From: Marinobacter szutsaonensis
GTDB taxonomy: Bacteria; Pseudomonadota; Gammaproteobacteria; Pseudomonadales; Oleiphilaceae
Length of the DNA: 64,000 nt
Assembly: GCF_039523335.1 (NCBI RefSeq)
Contig: NZ_BAAAFC010000001.1
Span: 1,612,001-1,676,000 of the forward strand
Reading direction: 5' to 3'
Shown here: positions 34,841 to 43,955 of the stretch, piece by piece
Numbering within the stretch: position 1 is the first letter of the stretch
How the letters are laid out: each line of letters opens with the position of its first letter
Position numbers and translations under genes: made by a program
Notes under the pieces: generated by a model
What the model saw: only the letters and a program-made list of their open reading frames with translations
The model's database searches: none
Told to the model about the DNA's origin: nothing

Positions 34841-35605
34841 TTACTCGGCCTCGCCATCCCCCAGCAAACCTTCCAGCCGGGCCCGCACCTCTGTCATGAT
34901 TTCCGGCAGGTCCTGCTTGGACCTGCCAGCCACATCCAGCGGTTCGCCGACGCGCACATCCACCGGCTGCCCGAGGTTGATCTGCCAGGTCCTGGCCGGC
35001 AGTACCTGGTGAATGCCCCGGATAGCCACCGGCACGATCACCGCTTCGGTATCCAGGGCCAGGTGAAAACACCCCTTCTTGAACGGCAGCAGCTTGCCGT
35101 CCGGTGAGCGGGTGCCCTCCGGCGCAGCCCAGAGCACGATCCCGCTTTCCATCATCTCCCGGGCTTTCTCCAGGTCCCGGACCGCGCGGTTGGGGTTGGA
35201 CCGGTCCACCGACGGAAACTCGGCAGCGCGCATGGCCTGGCCAAGCAGAGGGATACTGAACAGTTCCTTTTTCGCCAGCATGCGGATCGAGCCGGGCAAA
35301 GAGACGAAACTGACCGGGATGTCATAGTGGCTGGCGTGGGTACACATGATGATGTACCGCCGGCCATCCCCGAAATCCGGCACCTCTCCCCGGACTGTCA
35401 GATTGGCCCGCACCAGCCGCAGTAACGCGGCCGACCATTCCCGGCAATACTGGTCGACGATCCGGCGATCGAGCTTGCCGAACAGGGCCCGGAGCAGGAT
35501 CAGAACCGAATACAGGGCCGTCAGCCCCACTGATCCGAGCACCACACCGGCACGGCGCAGGAGCGTGGCGGATTCGGTCAGCGGATTCAGTTTCAGTCGG
35601 ATCAT
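34841..35605 (-). CDS. plsC: 1-acyl-sn-glycerol-3-phosphate acyltransferase
   Basis: 254-residue membrane-associated acyltransferase making phosphatidic acid. The catalytic HX4D motif (THASHYDIPV) lies near residue 90 and the phosphate-binding EGTRS near 168. A hydrophobic N-terminal helix (VGLTALYSVLILLRALFG) anchors it. AAGGAC precedes the ATG. Marinobacter-type genomes often hold several PlsC paralogues, so this may not be the housekeeping copy. It stands alone, divergent from sorA. Confidence 0.88.
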   Translation of the reverse strand: MIRLKLNPLTESATLLRRAGVVLGSVGLTALYSVLILLRALFGKLDRRIVDQYCREWSAALLRLVRANLTVRGEVPDFGDGRRYIIMCTHASHYDIPVSFVSLPGSIRMLAKKELFSIPLLGQAMRAAEFPSVDRSNPNRAVRDLEKAREMMESGIVLWAAPEGTRSPDGKLLPFKKGCFHLALDTEAVIVPVAIRGIHQVLPARTWQINLGQPVDVRVGEPLDVAGRSKQDLPEIMTEVRARLEGLLGDGEAE

Positions 35606-35709
35606 GGTTGCTCTGTCCTTCTCCGGGGCGTCGTATTTTCAGCAGGCTGTGCCAGTAGCGGCGCATTATAGCCGGTCCCGTTGCCGGTGGATAACAGCGG
35701 AAACTTGCA

Positions 35710-35738
35710 TTGATCAATTATCAAACTCAGCCTATAAA
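35710..35738 (+). promoter_or_regulatory. Promoter and possible operator of sorAB
   Basis: TTGATC (35710-35715) and TATAAA (35733-35738) are exactly 17 bases apart. The -35 is part of a perfect inverted repeat, TTGAT-N5-ATCAA (35710-35724), that could bind a regulator. The sorA start is 75 bases further on. Confidence 0.62.
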
Positions 35739-35812
35739 TAATAAGGATATAACTGCGACCTATCGGCCGCGGAAGGCCCTGCCTTCGTACAAGACCAAAA
35801 AGGAGAGGCACC

Positions 35813-37039
35813 ATGAAACACCCGACCGAGATGAAACGGGGGCCCAACGACCCCGGTCTCGAGAACCCCGGACGCAGAACCATGCTGCTGGGCAGCGCTG
35901 GCGCCATGGCGGCGGTCAGCCTGCTGGGCTTTACTCCGCTGGCCCGGGGCGAAGAACCCAAGACCTTGCCGGATTACGTGGCGTGGAAGGAACGCAACGC
36001 ACTCATTCTTCATAGTGCCAACACCATGGAAACCCAGCGCGGCGCTATCGGCCAGGGAGTGATCACCTCCAGTGACCGGCTGTTCGTGCGCAACAACCTG
36101 CCCGCCCCGTCCGAAGAGATCGTGGCCGACCGGGATGCCTGGGAAGTGAACATCGAGGGTGTGAAGAACCCGCGCGCCCTGACCATCGGCGAACTCAAGA
36201 CCATGGGCGTTACCACCGTGGCATCCGTGCTCCAGTGTTCCGGTAACGGCCGGGCCTTCTTCCCACACGGCGCCAGCGGCACCCAGTGGTCGGTCGGCGC
36301 CGCAGGTTGCGTCATGTGGACAGGGGTACCACTGAAAACCGTCGTCGAAGCCCTGGGCGGCCCTGCAGACGGCATGAAATACATCACCAGTACCGGCGGC
36401 GAATCCCTGCCGGACGGCATCGATCCCAAGACCATCATGGTGGAACGATCCGTACCGTTACACGCTCTGGACTCTGCCATGCTGGCCTGGGAGATGAATG
36501 ACGAGCCCCTGCCGCTGACCCACGGAGGCCCGTTGCGGATGGTGGTTCCGGGCTTCTACGGCGTGAACAACGTCAAGTACGTAAAGAACGTCGCTTTCAC
36601 TGAAGGCCAGACCGACGCCAAGATCCAGGCCTCCGGCTACCGCATCCGTGACGTGGGCAAGAAAGGTTCACCGGACCAGCCGTCCATGTGGGAGATGAAT
36701 GTGAAGTCCTGGGTGACCGCACCACTGGAAACCGGTCGTTCCGGACGCAACATGATCTATGGCGTGGCCTTTGGTGGCACCAAGTCCCTGGACAAGGTGG
36801 AAGTCTCCACCGATGGTGGCCAAAGCTGGAAGCAGGCGCAGTTCCTGGGACCGGACCTTGGCCCCTATGCCTGGCGTCCGTTCGTGCTGGCTGCAGATCT
36901 CTCAGCCGGCGAGCATCGTATTGTCAGCAAGGCGACTGATGTCGAGGGCAACAGTCAGCCGGAAGGCCGTACCGAGAACGAGCGCGGCTACGGGCACAAT
37001 GGCTGGAAGGATCACGGAGTGACCGTCACTGTAAGCTGA
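35813..37039 (+). CDS. sorA: Sulfite dehydrogenase molybdopterin subunit (SorA/SoxC family)
   Basis: 408-residue periplasmic sulfite:cytochrome c oxidoreductase. A twin-arginine signal (Arg21-Arg22, RRTMLLGSAG) indicates folded export with its cofactor. The molybdenum-ligating cysteine is Cys142 in VLQCSGNGR. The HGGPLRMVVPGFYGVNNVKY block is typical of the sulfite oxidase fold, and the C-terminal part is the Ig-like dimerisation domain. No sox thiosulfate genes surround it, and a small cytochrome c follows after 66 bases, so the SorAB reading is preferred to SoxCD. The tatABC genes in this window would supply its export route. Confidence 0.92.
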   Translation: MKHPTEMKRGPNDPGLENPGRRTMLLGSAGAMAAVSLLGFTPLARGEEPKTLPDYVAWKERNALILHSANTMETQRGAIGQGVITSSDRLFVRNNLPAPSEEIVADRDAWEVNIEGVKNPRALTIGELKTMGVTTVASVLQCSGNGRAFFPHGASGTQWSVGAAGCVMWTGVPLKTVVEALGGPADGMKYITSTGGESLPDGIDPKTIMVERSVPLHALDSAMLAWEMNDEPLPLTHGGPLRMVVPGFYGVNNVKYVKNVAFTEGQTDAKIQASGYRIRDVGKKGSPDQPSMWEMNVKSWVTAPLETGRSGRNMIYGVAFGGTKSLDKVEVSTDGGQSWKQAQFLGPDLGPYAWRPFVLAADLSAGEHRIVSKATDVEGNSQPEGRTENERGYGHNGWKDHGVTVTVS

Positions 37040-37105
37040 CCATCCGGGGCGGCTGACCAGGGAGAACCAGCCGCCCCGTCATTATCATTATCGGATCCGT
37101 ACCAG

Positions 37106-37426
37106 ATGAACAAAAAAGCTGTATTGGCCATCGCTGGCCTGATGACCTTTTCTCTCCACGCTTCAGCAGACGACCTGGCTACCCAGGGCAAGAATGTCTT
37201 CACCCAGGAAGCCCAACCCTCCTGCACTATCTGCCATACCCTCTCCGATGCCGGTTCTGCCGGTGCGATCGGACCGAACCTGGACGACCTCAAACCCACC
37301 GAGGACCAGGTGAGGATGGCCGTGACCCAGGGCGTTGGCGTCATGCCATCGTTCGAGGCAAGTCTGTCGGAAGAGCAGATCAAGGCTGTCGCCCATTACG
37401 TCTCAACAGTGACTGGCGGCAAGTAA
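37106..37426 (+). CDS. sorB: Cytochrome c subunit of sulfite dehydrogenase
   Basis: 106 residues with a signal peptide cleaved near residue 21 (SLHASADD). One heme motif, CTICH at 40-44, is present. A methionine in GVMPSFEA near 80 is the likely sixth ligand. It should take electrons from SorA and pass them to the respiratory chain. The pairing with sorA and the shared terminator support a two-gene operon. Confidence 0.9.
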   Translation: MNKKAVLAIAGLMTFSLHASADDLATQGKNVFTQEAQPSCTICHTLSDAGSAGAIGPNLDDLKPTEDQVRMAVTQGVGVMPSFEASLSEEQIKAVAHYVSTVTGGK

Positions 37427-37430
37427 CAGA

Positions 37431-37458
37431 AAACGGGGCCTGCGCCCCGTTTCCTTTT
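37431..37458. terminator. Bidirectional terminator between sorB and msrB
   Basis: AAACGGGGC (37431-37439) pairs with GCCCCGTTT (37444-37452) around a 4-base loop. T-rich tracts follow on both strands, so it can serve both convergent genes. Confidence 0.85.
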
Positions 37459-37475
37459 ATCCGGATTCCTCCTGC

Positions 37476-37901
37476 TCAATCCTTCTCTCGGAACACCATG
37501 GCAATGGAGTTCAGACAGTAGCGCTGCCCGGTCGGTGGCGGGCCATCTGGAAAGACATGCCCCAGGTGGCTGTCACAGCGCGGGCACCGGATCTCGGTGC
37601 GGGTCATGCCCAGGCTGCTGTCTTCCAGGTAGCGGATATGATCCGGGTCGAAGGGCTGGAAGAAGCTCGGCCAGCCGGTGCCGGAGTCGAATTTCGAGTC
37701 CGAACTGAACAGGGGCAGATCACACAGCCGGCAGTGGTAGACACCGGCCTGCTTGTTATCCAGCAGTGTGCCGCAGAACGGGTGCTCCGTTCCGTGATCG
37801 AGCAACACGCGTCGCTCATCCGGCGTCAGATCCGCCGCTTTTTCGTCCACCTGAGCCTGCGTCAGGGGCGTCAGGTCGTAACCTGATGCGGATACGGTCA
37901 T
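37476..37901 (-). CDS. msrB: Peptide-methionine (R)-S-oxide reductase MsrB
   Basis: 141-residue repair enzyme reducing the R isomer of methionine sulfoxide. Two CxxC pairs that bind zinc are seen (CRLCDLPLF and [12 protein letters not shown]). The catalytic cysteine is in RYCLNSIAM near the C-terminus. The [10 protein letters not shown] block is a family hallmark. No signal peptide, so cytoplasmic. It lies 11 bases after msrA, giving an msrA-msrB operon repairing both isomers. Confidence 0.96.
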   Translation of the reverse strand: MTVSASGYDLTPLTQAQVDEKAADLTPDERRVLLDHGTEHPFCGTLLDNKQAGVYHCRLCDLPLFSSDSKFDSGTGWPSFFQPFDPDHIRYLEDSSLGMTRTEIRCPRCDSHLGHVFPDGPPPTGQRYCLNSIAMVFREKD

Positions 37902-37912
37902 AACTTCTCTCC

Positions 37913-38563
37913 TCAGGCCTGGCCCGGTTCGCTGTCAGTGTATTCAGGTTTGAGGCGGTCGCCGTAGCTGTCCACAAGCTTTTCCATCTTGGGGGCAGCC
38001 ACCGCCATGATGTAGGGCTGGTAGGGGTTGCGGGCGGCGAAGTTCTGGTGGTACTCCTCCGCCGGATAGAAGGCCTCCAACGGCTCCAGGCCGGTGACGA
38101 TCGGATCGGGATAGACGCCCGCCGCATCCAGCTGGTGGATGTAGGCCTCCGCCACAGCTTTCTGCTCCGGCGTTTCGTAAAAGATGGCCGAGCGGTACTG
38201 CGTGCCCCGATCGTTGCCCTGGCGGTTGAGCTGGGTCGGATCGTGAGCCACGGAGAAGAACACCTTCAGAAGCTCGCCAAAGCTGACCTTTGCCGGGTCA
38301 TAGCGGATTTCCACCACCTCGGCGTGACCGGTAGTGCCGGTGCAGACGGCCTCGTAGTTCGCGGTTTCTTCTTTGCCCCCGGCATAACCGGAGATTACCT
38401 GGCTGACACCGTCCATCGCCAGGAATACCGCCTCGACACACCAGAAACAGCCGCCGGCCAGCACCACGCGCGCCTCACCAGCCCCACCGGGCAGATCCCG
38501 CTCCGGGTCCGGAAAGCGGCTACGGGGCACGGTCAGGCCCGGTATATTGCATGACTCTGTCAT
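37913..38563 (-). CDS. msrA: Peptide-methionine (S)-S-oxide reductase MsrA
   Basis: 216 residues from the ATG at 38561-38563; the frame opens upstream to 38638 but without a ribosome site as good as AGAGGTG. The active-site motif is GGCFWCVE with the catalytic cysteine at 39. [18 protein letters not shown] and the [10 protein letters not shown] segment are typical. Residues 1-30 form an extra N-terminal stretch common in longer MsrA proteins. First gene of the msrA-msrB pair. Confidence 0.95.
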   Translation of the reverse strand: MTESCNIPGLTVPRSRFPDPERDLPGGAGEARVVLAGGCFWCVEAVFLAMDGVSQVISGYAGGKEETANYEAVCTGTTGHAEVVEIRYDPAKVSFGELLKVFFSVAHDPTQLNRQGNDRGTQYRSAIFYETPEQKAVAEAYIHQLDAAGVYPDPIVTGLEPLEAFYPAEEYHQNFAARNPYQPYIMAVAAPKMEKLVDSYGDRLKPEYTDSEPGQA

Positions 38564-38765
38564 AGTCACCTCTGGATTGAATGTCTGTACGTCTAGCTTA
38601 AAGAGTTTTACGCACAAATCCCAAACCGGGACTTCCATTACCGAACATGAACATCGCGCCGGGCCAGTTGCATCCCCCCATCAGCCAACCATAATGAAAG
38701 ACAGGGTTTGCCATTGCTTATCGCAGGCACTCAGCCAGAACCCGCTCGGCATCAAGGAAAGAATA

Positions 38766-39740
38766 ATGACGGCAAGGGCTCGTGCATCTGAAAACCAGAA
38801 TGAACTGCTGGAGTATCGCCTCAGCCTGCGCCTCGGGCCGGTCCACGCGCGCCAGAGACTTGGCATCGAGGAAGAGTCCGAAGCCCTGGTCTTTGGCAAG
38901 GATCACCATTCCTTTCACCTGGAAAACCTGACCAATGCCCCCGGGCTGATCCGCTTCTGCCTGAAGTGCGTCGGCCTGTTCCGGCGGGCCCAGGCCAATA
39001 CCCTGAAACTGTCCACCGTTCACAACCCGTTCGTTATTCCCGACCTCCCGGAGGCCTTCGAGGGCTACCGCATCCTGCACCTGACCGATCTGCATGTGGA
39101 TATGGACGAGGCCAACCTGCAGGCGGTGATTCGCCAGATCGAGCCCCTCGAGTATGACTTGTGCGTACTGACCGGGGATTACCGGCGCCTGACCTGGGGC
39201 CCGGTGGATGAGGCGGTGGCGGGCATGGGCAGGTTGCGCGCGGCGATCAGGGGCAAGCCCTACGCGGTACTGGGCAACCACGACAGCATCCGCATGGTTC
39301 CGGCCCTGGAGGACATGGGGTACCAGTTACTGCTCAACGAGATGGTCCCCCTGGAGCGCAATGGCCAGAAGCTGTACCTGGCGGGGGTAGACGACGCTCA
39401 TTTCTACAAGGTCCACAACCTGCATCGGGCCGGGGATGACATCCCCGTCGGAGCCATCAGCATCCTGCTCAGCCACACCCCGGAAATCTGGCGCGAAGCC
39501 GCGCACGCCGGCTACGACATCTTCCTGTGCGGCCACACCCACGGCGGCCAGATCTGCCTGCCCGGAGGTATTCCGGTAACCCTGGACTCCGATTGCCCAC
39601 GGCACTTGGGCCGCGGTTACTGGCAGGTCAACGGCATGCAGGGCTACACCTCCCCGGGCGCCGGAACTTCAGTGCTGAATGTCAGGCTGAACTGCCCGCC
39701 GGAGGTCACCCTCCACACCCTGACCCGGGGTCCGCAGTAA
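38766..39740 (+). CDS. Calcineurin-like metallophosphoesterase
   Basis: 324 residues from the ATG at 38766, preceded by AAGGAAAG; an open frame reaches back to 38547 but overlaps msrA control sequence. The dinuclear metal motifs occur in order: DLHVD near 110, GDYRR near 138, GNHD near 169 and GHTHGGQ near 258. A hydrophobic helix at about 60-75 (NAPGLIRFCLKCVGLFR) may hold it at the membrane, as in YkuE/LpxH-like phosphodiesterases. Substrate unknown. It is convergent with the CarS-like gene six bases away. Confidence 0.88.
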   Translation: MTARARASENQNELLEYRLSLRLGPVHARQRLGIEEESEALVFGKDHHSFHLENLTNAPGLIRFCLKCVGLFRRAQANTLKLSTVHNPFVIPDLPEAFEGYRILHLTDLHVDMDEANLQAVIRQIEPLEYDLCVLTGDYRRLTWGPVDEAVAGMGRLRAAIRGKPYAVLGNHDSIRMVPALEDMGYQLLLNEMVPLERNGQKLYLAGVDDAHFYKVHNLHRAGDDIPVGAISILLSHTPEIWREAAHAGYDIFLCGHTHGGQICLPGGIPVTLDSDCPRHLGRGYWQVNGMQGYTSPGAGTSVLNVRLNCPPEVTLHTLTRGPQ

Positions 39741-39746
39741 CCCGCG

Positions 39747-40229
39747 TCAGTGTGGCCTGTCCCGAATTCCGAGCTGGTGCAGCAGCGGAGATAGCAGAAT
39801 GTTGGAGAGCGTGAACAGGACGACCACCAGCAAGGCACTCTCCCACCCGACCGGCAGCCAGAAGGTGGCAAGAATCATTGGCAGGGCCGCTTCCGGGATC
39901 TGATCCAGGCCCAGCGCCCGGGCACTCGACTGCAAGCCCATCCGGCGTTTGACGAAGCTGCTGATCATGTCACCCAGCAACCCCAGGAACCCGAACAGCG
40001 CCCCGAACAGGAAACCCAGCCCGGCGACCAGGGAGAACAGGGCGCAGGCCAGGCAACCGCTGACCAGCCCCCGCCAGGTCTTGCTTTTCCCCAGCATCGG
40101 CCGACCATCGGACCAGAGCCGGTTACCGTCAACCGGCTGATCCCAACGCTCCCCGAGAATCCGGGCAGCCACCACGGGGGCGCCGTTGGCGAGCACCAGC
40201 ATCACGTACAACTCCAGCGATAATAGCAA
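39747..40229 (-). CDS. CarS-like CDP-alcohol synthase
   Basis: 160-residue integral membrane protein of the CDP-archaeol synthase family (CTP transferase). Four or five helices are visible. The polar signature DGRPMLGKSKTWRG near 40 and the GFLGLLGDMISSFVKRRMG block match this family. In archaea it loads CTP on archaetidic acid; bacterial members presumably act on another lipid phosphate, which is inference. The likely start is TTG at 40227-40229 behind GGGAG; an ATG nine codons later is an alternative. It lies 23 bases after fumC in the same direction. Confidence 0.8.
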   Translation of the reverse strand: MLLSLELYVMLVLANGAPVVAARILGERWDQPVDGNRLWSDGRPMLGKSKTWRGLVSGCLACALFSLVAGLGFLFGALFGFLGLLGDMISSFVKRRMGLQSSARALGLDQIPEAALPMILATFWLPVGWESALLVVVLFTLSNILLSPLLHQLGIRDRPH

Positions 40230-40252
40230 CTGCCAGCGCTCCCTTCAGGTTG

Positions 40253-41629
40253 TCAGTCCAGCCCGCCCCGGGTCAGTTTCAGGGGATCCATCAACTGCTC
40301 CAGTCGCGCACGGCTCAGGCCACTGCGCTCCTCGGCCACATCAATGACCGGTCGACCGGTGCGGTAGGCTTCCTTGGCGATATCCGCCGCCAGGCTGTAG
40401 CCGATCTCCGGGTTCAGCGCGGTGACCAGTACCGGGTTACGGCCGACACCGGCGTTCAGGTTATCCGCGTTGACAGAGAAATCCTTGATGGCCTTGTCCG
40501 CCAGGATGGTCGCCGCATTGCTCAGCAGGCCGACCATATCCAGCAGGTTGCCACCCACCAGCGGCAGCATGACATTGAGCTGGAAGTTACCGGACTGGCC
40601 AGCGATCGCGACGGCGCTGTCCAGTCCCATCACCTGGGCACCCACCATCGCCACCGACTCGGGAATCACCGGATTGACCTTGCCCGGCATGATGCTGGAG
40701 CCCGGCTGCAGTGCCGGCAGGCTGATTTCCGCCAGGCCGTGGATCGGACCGCTGTTCATCCAACGCAGGTCGTTGGCGATCTTGGTGAGCACGATGGCCA
40801 CACCCCGTAACTGGGATGACAGCGCCACCGGCGCATCCACCGCGCTCTGGCCGACAAACTTATGCTCGAGCGACCGGAATGGATAACCGGTATTGCTCTT
40901 GAGGAACTTCACGAATTGCCCGGCAAACTCCGGCGCGGCGTTAACACCGGTGCCTACCGCCGTGCCGCCCTGCGGTACCGCCAGCAATTCATCGGTTGCC
41001 GCTTCCACGCGCTGCTCGGCCGCCGCCAACTGCTCGCGCCAGGTCCGCAGTTCCTGGCCGAGGGTGACCGGCATGGCGTCCATCAGGTGGGTCCGACCCG
41101 TTTTTACCTGCTCGGAGAACAACGCCTCACGTTCATAGATCACTCCGCGCAGATGGGTCAGTGCCGGCACCAGGGAATCCTTTACCGCCATCACCGAGCT
41201 GACGTGAATCGCGGTGGGAATCACATCGTTGGAGCTCTGGCTCATGTTGACGTGATCGTTGGGGTGAATGTCCACACCTTCCTTCCGGCACAGGGCGGCA
41301 ATCACCTCGTTGGCGTTCATGTTGGTACTGGTACCGGATCCGGTCTGGTAGCGATCCACCGGGAACTGGTCGGCATACTCGCCGTTGATCAGGGCATCAC
41401 AGGCCTGGACGATGGCATCCCGGCGGGCGTTGTCGAGCAGCCCGAGGCTGGTATTGGCCTCGGCGGCCGCTTTCTTGATCTGTGCCACGGCCTTGATGAA
41501 CGTGGCCGGCATGGGCTGACCGCTGACCGGGAAGTTGTCGACGGCGCGCTGGGTCTGGGCGCCCCAGAGTGCATCAGCGGGCACATGGACTTCACCCAGG
41601 CTGTCTTTCTCCGTTCTGAATTCGCTCAT
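40253..41629 (-). CDS. fumC: Class II fumarate hydratase
   Basis: 458-residue iron-independent fumarase converting fumarate to malate. The superfamily signature GSSIMPGKVNPVIPE is near residue 315. GSGTSTNMNANEVIA near 97 and TGRTHLMDAMPVTLGQE near 185 complete the active site. Aspartase is the main alternative, but the block after the signature reads as FumC. GGAGGG precedes the ATG. It is followed by the CarS-like gene. Confidence 0.93.
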   Translation of the reverse strand: MSEFRTEKDSLGEVHVPADALWGAQTQRAVDNFPVSGQPMPATFIKAVAQIKKAAAEANTSLGLLDNARRDAIVQACDALINGEYADQFPVDRYQTGSGTSTNMNANEVIAALCRKEGVDIHPNDHVNMSQSSNDVIPTAIHVSSVMAVKDSLVPALTHLRGVIYEREALFSEQVKTGRTHLMDAMPVTLGQELRTWREQLAAAEQRVEAATDELLAVPQGGTAVGTGVNAAPEFAGQFVKFLKSNTGYPFRSLEHKFVGQSAVDAPVALSSQLRGVAIVLTKIANDLRWMNSGPIHGLAEISLPALQPGSSIMPGKVNPVIPESVAMVGAQVMGLDSAVAIAGQSGNFQLNVMLPLVGGNLLDMVGLLSNAATILADKAIKDFSVNADNLNAGVGRNPVLVTALNPEIGYSLAADIAKEAYRTGRPVIDVAEERSGLSRARLEQLMDPLKLTRGGLD

Positions 41630-41711
41630 GTTCCCTCCTGTCCGTCCGTTTACTTTGAGGTTTTACCCGCAGTTACGAAGCCAACTCGCCTCCGTATCAT
41701 TGGCAACCCGC

Positions 41712-41996
41712 TCAGTCGTTGGCATGGCTCCGCAGCCGGACATGGTCGCAGATCCCCGTCACCTGCTCAAAATTCAGAATCAGGGTGTGCACGGTGTTGG
41801 TATAGGTATCGTGCAGGTGGAACTTGAAGCGTTGCTGTTTCTCGCCCTGCAGGAAAGCGTCGTACTCACGGACCAGTTCGCGGACATCCCCGCCCTCGTC
41901 CCTGGTCCAGGTGGCATTGAAAGGGCCCAGCACGGCGCCGCCGGCCAGGCAGATGGTGACTTCGTGGTTGGTCAGTCCGGTATCGGAATTGCTCAT
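41712..41996 (-). CDS. Small hypothetical protein
   Basis: 94-residue soluble protein with no signal or membrane segment. Ribosome site AAAGGAGG is excellent, which supports the gene. The composition is balanced, with a central helix (DVRELVREYDAFLQGEKQQ) and a beta-like C-terminal half (FKFHLHDTYTNTVHTLIL). I do not recognise a family. It sits between exaC and fumC on the same strand, separated from exaC by a REP-like palindrome. Confidence 0.68.
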   Translation of the reverse strand: MSNSDTGLTNHEVTICLAGGAVLGPFNATWTRDEGGDVRELVREYDAFLQGEKQQRFKFHLHDTYTNTVHTLILNFEQVTGICDHVRLRSHAND

Positions 41997-42061
41997 GGCG
42001 CTGGGCCTCCTTTTTCCCCGAGGTTGGTGAAATAAGTGTAGACCCAGCAGGCAAGATCGTG

Positions 42062-42091
42062 AGGGTCAGATGAAAGCCTTCATCTGACCCT
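42062..42091. repeat. REP-like palindrome
   Basis: AGGGTCAGATGAA (42062-42074) pairs perfectly with TTCATCTGACCCT (42079-42091) around AGCC. The same core and the same AGCC loop recur at 50082-50111, and relatives occur in the tandem array at 49895-50056. T residues follow on the plus strand, but the flanking genes both run leftward, so this is more a dispersed repeat than a dedicated terminator. Confidence 0.75.
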
Positions 42092-42108
42092 TTTATTACA
42101 TGAGGATG

Positions 42109-43629
42109 TCAGAAGAAACCCAGCGGGTTGGTGTCGTAGCTGACCAGCATGCACTTGGTCTGCTGGTAGTGCTCAAGCGCCATCTTGTGGGTTTCGCGGC
42201 CAACACCGGACTTCTTGTAGCCACCGAAAGCGGCGTGCGCCGGGTAGGCGTGGTAGCAGTTCATCCAGACCCGACCGGCCTGAATGTTGCGGCCCATGCG
42301 GTAGGCGAGGTTGGTGTCGCGGGTCCAGACCCCGGCACCCAGACCGAACTCAGTGTCGTTGGCGATGGCCAGGGCTTCTTCCTCGGTCTTGAAGGTGGTA
42401 ACACCCACAACCGGGCCGAAGATTTCCTCCTGGAACACGCGCATCTTGTTGTCGCCCTTGAACAGGGTCGGCTGGATATAGAAGCCGTTATTGAACTCCT
42501 CGTCCAGATGCTCACGGTCGCCGCCGGTCAGCACCACAGCGCCTTCCTGTTTGCCGATCTCCAGGTAGGACATGATCTTGTCGAACTGTTCCTTGGAGGC
42601 CTGGGCACCCACCTGAACGTCGGTATCCAGCGGGTTACCACGCTTGATGGCCTTGGTGCGCTGGATGACCTTCTGCATGAACTCTTCGAACATGTCCTCC
42701 TGGACCAGGGCGCGGGACGGGCAGGTGCACACCTCACCCTGGTTGAAGAACGCCAGCACCAGACCTTCCACACACTTGTCGACGAATTCCGGCTCGGCCT
42801 TCATGACGTCGGAGAAGTAGATGTTCGGGGACTTGCCACCGAGCTCCACGGTGGACGGAATGATGTTCTCGGCGGCGCACTTGAGGATGTGGGAGCCGAC
42901 CGGGGTGGAGCCGGTGAAGGCGATCTTGGCAATGCGCTTGCTGGTGGCCAGGGCCTGACCGGCTTCGATGCCGTAGCCGTTCACCACGTTGAGTACGCCC
43001 GGCGGCAGCAGGTCACCGATGATTTCCATCAGCAGCAGGATGCTGGCGGGGGTCTGCTCGGCCGGCTTGAGCACGGTGCAGTTACCGGCAGCCAGGCAGG
43101 GGCCCAGCTTCCAGGCCGCCATCAGCAGCGGGAAGTTCCAGGGAATGATCTGGCCGACAACGCCCAGCGGCTCGTGGAAGTGGTAGGCTACGGTGTTGTG
43201 GTCGATCTCACCCATGTGGCCTTCCTGGGCACGGATACAGCCGGCGAAATAACGGAAGTGGTCGGCCGCCAGCGGGATGTCGGCATTCAGGGTTTCACGA
43301 ACGGCCTTGCCGTTATCCCAGGTTTCGGCAACCGCCAGTTTTTCCAGGTTCGCCTCGATACGATCGGCAATCTTCAGCAGGATGTTGGAACGCTCGGTCG
43401 GTGAGGTCTTGCCCCAGGCCGGTGCGGCCTTGTGTGCCGCGTCCAGCGCCAGATCGATGTCTTCGGCGGTGGAACGTGGAATCTCGCAGATCACCTCACC
43501 GGTCACCGGCGTGATGTTCTCGAAATACTGGCCTTTGACAGGTGCCACCCACTCACCGCCAATGTAGTTCTCGTAGCGGGATTTAAAGGAGACGACGGAA
43601 CCTTCTTTTCCGGGTTGTGCGTAGATCAT
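42109..43629 (-). CDS. exaC: NAD-dependent aldehyde dehydrogenase (ExaC/AldB type)
   Basis: 506-residue ALDH oxidising acetaldehyde or similar short aldehydes to acids, the second step of ethanol catabolism in pseudomonads. The catalytic Cys301 is in FNQGEVCTC, with Cys303 next to it. The glutamate motif is in VELGGKSPN and the Rossmann motif in [12 protein letters not shown]. Start ATG at 43627-43629 follows AGAGG. Divergent from two LuxR-type regulators, with an inverted repeat 130 bases upstream. A quinoprotein ethanol dehydrogenase (exaA) is not in the window, so the substrate could instead come from other alcohols. Confidence 0.9.
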   Translation of the reverse strand: MIYAQPGKEGSVVSFKSRYENYIGGEWVAPVKGQYFENITPVTGEVICEIPRSTAEDIDLALDAAHKAAPAWGKTSPTERSNILLKIADRIEANLEKLAVAETWDNGKAVRETLNADIPLAADHFRYFAGCIRAQEGHMGEIDHNTVAYHFHEPLGVVGQIIPWNFPLLMAAWKLGPCLAAGNCTVLKPAEQTPASILLLMEIIGDLLPPGVLNVVNGYGIEAGQALATSKRIAKIAFTGSTPVGSHILKCAAENIIPSTVELGGKSPNIYFSDVMKAEPEFVDKCVEGLVLAFFNQGEVCTCPSRALVQEDMFEEFMQKVIQRTKAIKRGNPLDTDVQVGAQASKEQFDKIMSYLEIGKQEGAVVLTGGDREHLDEEFNNGFYIQPTLFKGDNKMRVFQEEIFGPVVGVTTFKTEEEALAIANDTEFGLGAGVWTRDTNLAYRMGRNIQAGRVWMNCYHAYPAHAAFGGYKKSGVGRETHKMALEHYQQTKCMLVSYDTNPLGFF

Positions 43630-43955
43630 GTTATCGACCTCTTGTTGTGTTTATCGCATGGCAACGCGGCCTTTCGCGTTTACCCATTCAATGTAGACCC
43701 CGATCCGCGATACGTGAATGATGCGATAGAGGCGAAAAACTCCTTCCTTGGTAGTAGATGCACAACCAAGGTCATACCCGCTGATGGCGAATCCTGACGC
43801 TTCGCGAGTGTGACGAAGTTGGGGCCCGGAATTTTTTAACCTTATTTTACGTTCTCAGATGTCTGACTCGACTAAGCTGATCCCAAACCAACTGCGTCTC
43901 TTGACGCTGATCAAGAACAGTCAGGCCTCATATAACGCCGAGCGGTGGGATGTGA
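43630..43955. other. Control region between exaC and the LuxR pair
   Basis: About 325 non-coding bases between divergent genes. It holds the inverted repeat at 43746-43771 and an AT-rich block (about 43830-43855) upstream of the regulator. No clean sigma-70 hexamer pair stands out on either strand. Confidence 0.4.
43746..43771. promoter_or_regulatory. Inverted repeat upstream of exaC
   Basis: CCTTGGT (43746-43752) and ACCAAGG (43765-43771) form a perfect 7-bp inverted repeat with a 12-base spacer, about 120-140 bases before exaC. The form suits a dimeric regulator such as one of the adjacent LuxR-type proteins; the assignment is inference. Confidence 0.5.

Noticed and set aside
35813..37039. 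SoxC of a thiosulfate-oxidising Sox system
   Set aside because: No soxXYZAB genes are adjacent, and the partner is a small mono-heme cytochrome, which suits SorAB better.
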